Below, in pieces: positions 63,446-64,000 of a stretch of 64,000 bases of DNA (the first letter of the stretch is position 1; every line of letters begins with the position of its first letter). Below the pieces are notes generated by a model. That model saw only the letters and a list, made by a program, of their open reading frames with translations. It made no database searches and was not told the origin of the DNA. Origin of the DNA: Taenia hydatigena (lineage: Eukaryota; Platyhelminthes; Cestoda; Cyclophyllidea; Taeniidae); NCBI GenBank assembly GCA_036345935.2, contig JADWOT020001311.1:149806-213805 (forward strand), in the 5' to 3' direction. A program made the position numbers and the translations under genes.

Positions 63446-64000
63446 CCTCCACGCATAGATAAGTGTTTAAAACCAATGACAGCCTTCCTTACATTCTTGA
63501 TCTCATCCTAAAATTCGTCACAAATCAAAATGCAGTTATCCCAAGTTGGAATCGCATAACGGTTTCCGTTGCACTGTGACTCTAGGTTGTACGACCAAAA
63601 CTTCAGCATAACTAAAACTTGATGGAATTAGGGAATTGGGTGAGCGTGCAAAGATTAGTCTGAATATTTCACTATGTTACAAGTCGTTATGTCCTTTCAC
63701 GCGCTGCTCTCATAATTCTTTCACTTATTCCGTGCAGCCACATTGGGTATTATACCGTCTCAGAGATGTTACTTTTGCTGGTAAGTGCACAACATGGCAG
63801 CTTATCACACAATTATTGTGCTGAAAAACAAATCTTCCCATACGTGACGACTTCAACAAATGAGTGTTACCCGAAATCGCATACTTTCCTACAAGCACGC
63901 TATGCATCTATCACACAGCAATAACCACTCGTGTGGCTTGAGTGAGCACTTGTGATGCAAGAAGAATGAATAGGCCAGATACGTGTATCTCGCGAAAGCC
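63446..64000. other. No gene seen
   Basis: Short open frames at 63636-63824 (+) and 63725-63907 (-) only. The 5' end of the fibronectin gene may lie here or beyond the window, but no signal-peptide exon could be read. Confidence 0.4.

Overview
The window reads as nuclear DNA of a flatworm, most likely a taeniid tapeworm (Echinococcus or Taenia). It is moderately AT-rich. Genes are sparse and split by short GT-AG introns of about 70-110 nt. It carries an intronless, decayed HSP70 copy of the kind taeniid genomes are known to have in excess. No bacterial gene organisation is visible. The species assignment is inference; no marker gene here proves it.

Left half (0.66-31.6 kb). The region is dominated by diverged copies of one receptor-type protein kinase locus. 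Two large minus-strand copies (about 5.95-10.76 kb and 18.45-26.0 kb) sit in tandem. In gene order they hold cysteine-rich exons, an EB/EGF-like exon, a hydrophobic segment, then kinase pieces: hinge, alpha-E helix, metal-binding loop region, APE region and the C-lobe motif around MKSCW, followed by an AATAAA. Two shorter plus-strand copies (0.66-2.65 kb and 29.68-31.61 kb) carry only the C-terminal kinase part and the following exon. All kinase copies I can read are broken by stops or frameshifts. An HSP70 pseudogene (13.24-15.11 kb) lies between the two tandem copies.

Middle (31.6-52.5 kb). Mostly gene-poor DNA. The clear exception is a six-exon minus-strand gene at 38.5-40.4 kb. Its splice phases agree throughout, giving a 320-residue protein I do not recognise. 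A few isolated exon-like segments (46.2, 49.3 and 40.6 kb) are listed at low confidence.

Right end (52.5-63.5 kb). A truncated, frameshifted histone H2A fragment lies on the plus strand at 52.5 kb. A terminal exon of an unknown minus-strand gene lies at 53.1 kb. A minus-strand fibronectin type III gene spans at least 57.6-63.4 kb, with phase-consistent exons and one in-frame TGA. Two short plus-strand open frames (55.1 and 61.7 kb) may be small genes. No RNA genes, CRISPR arrays or complete autonomous transposons could be supported by eye.
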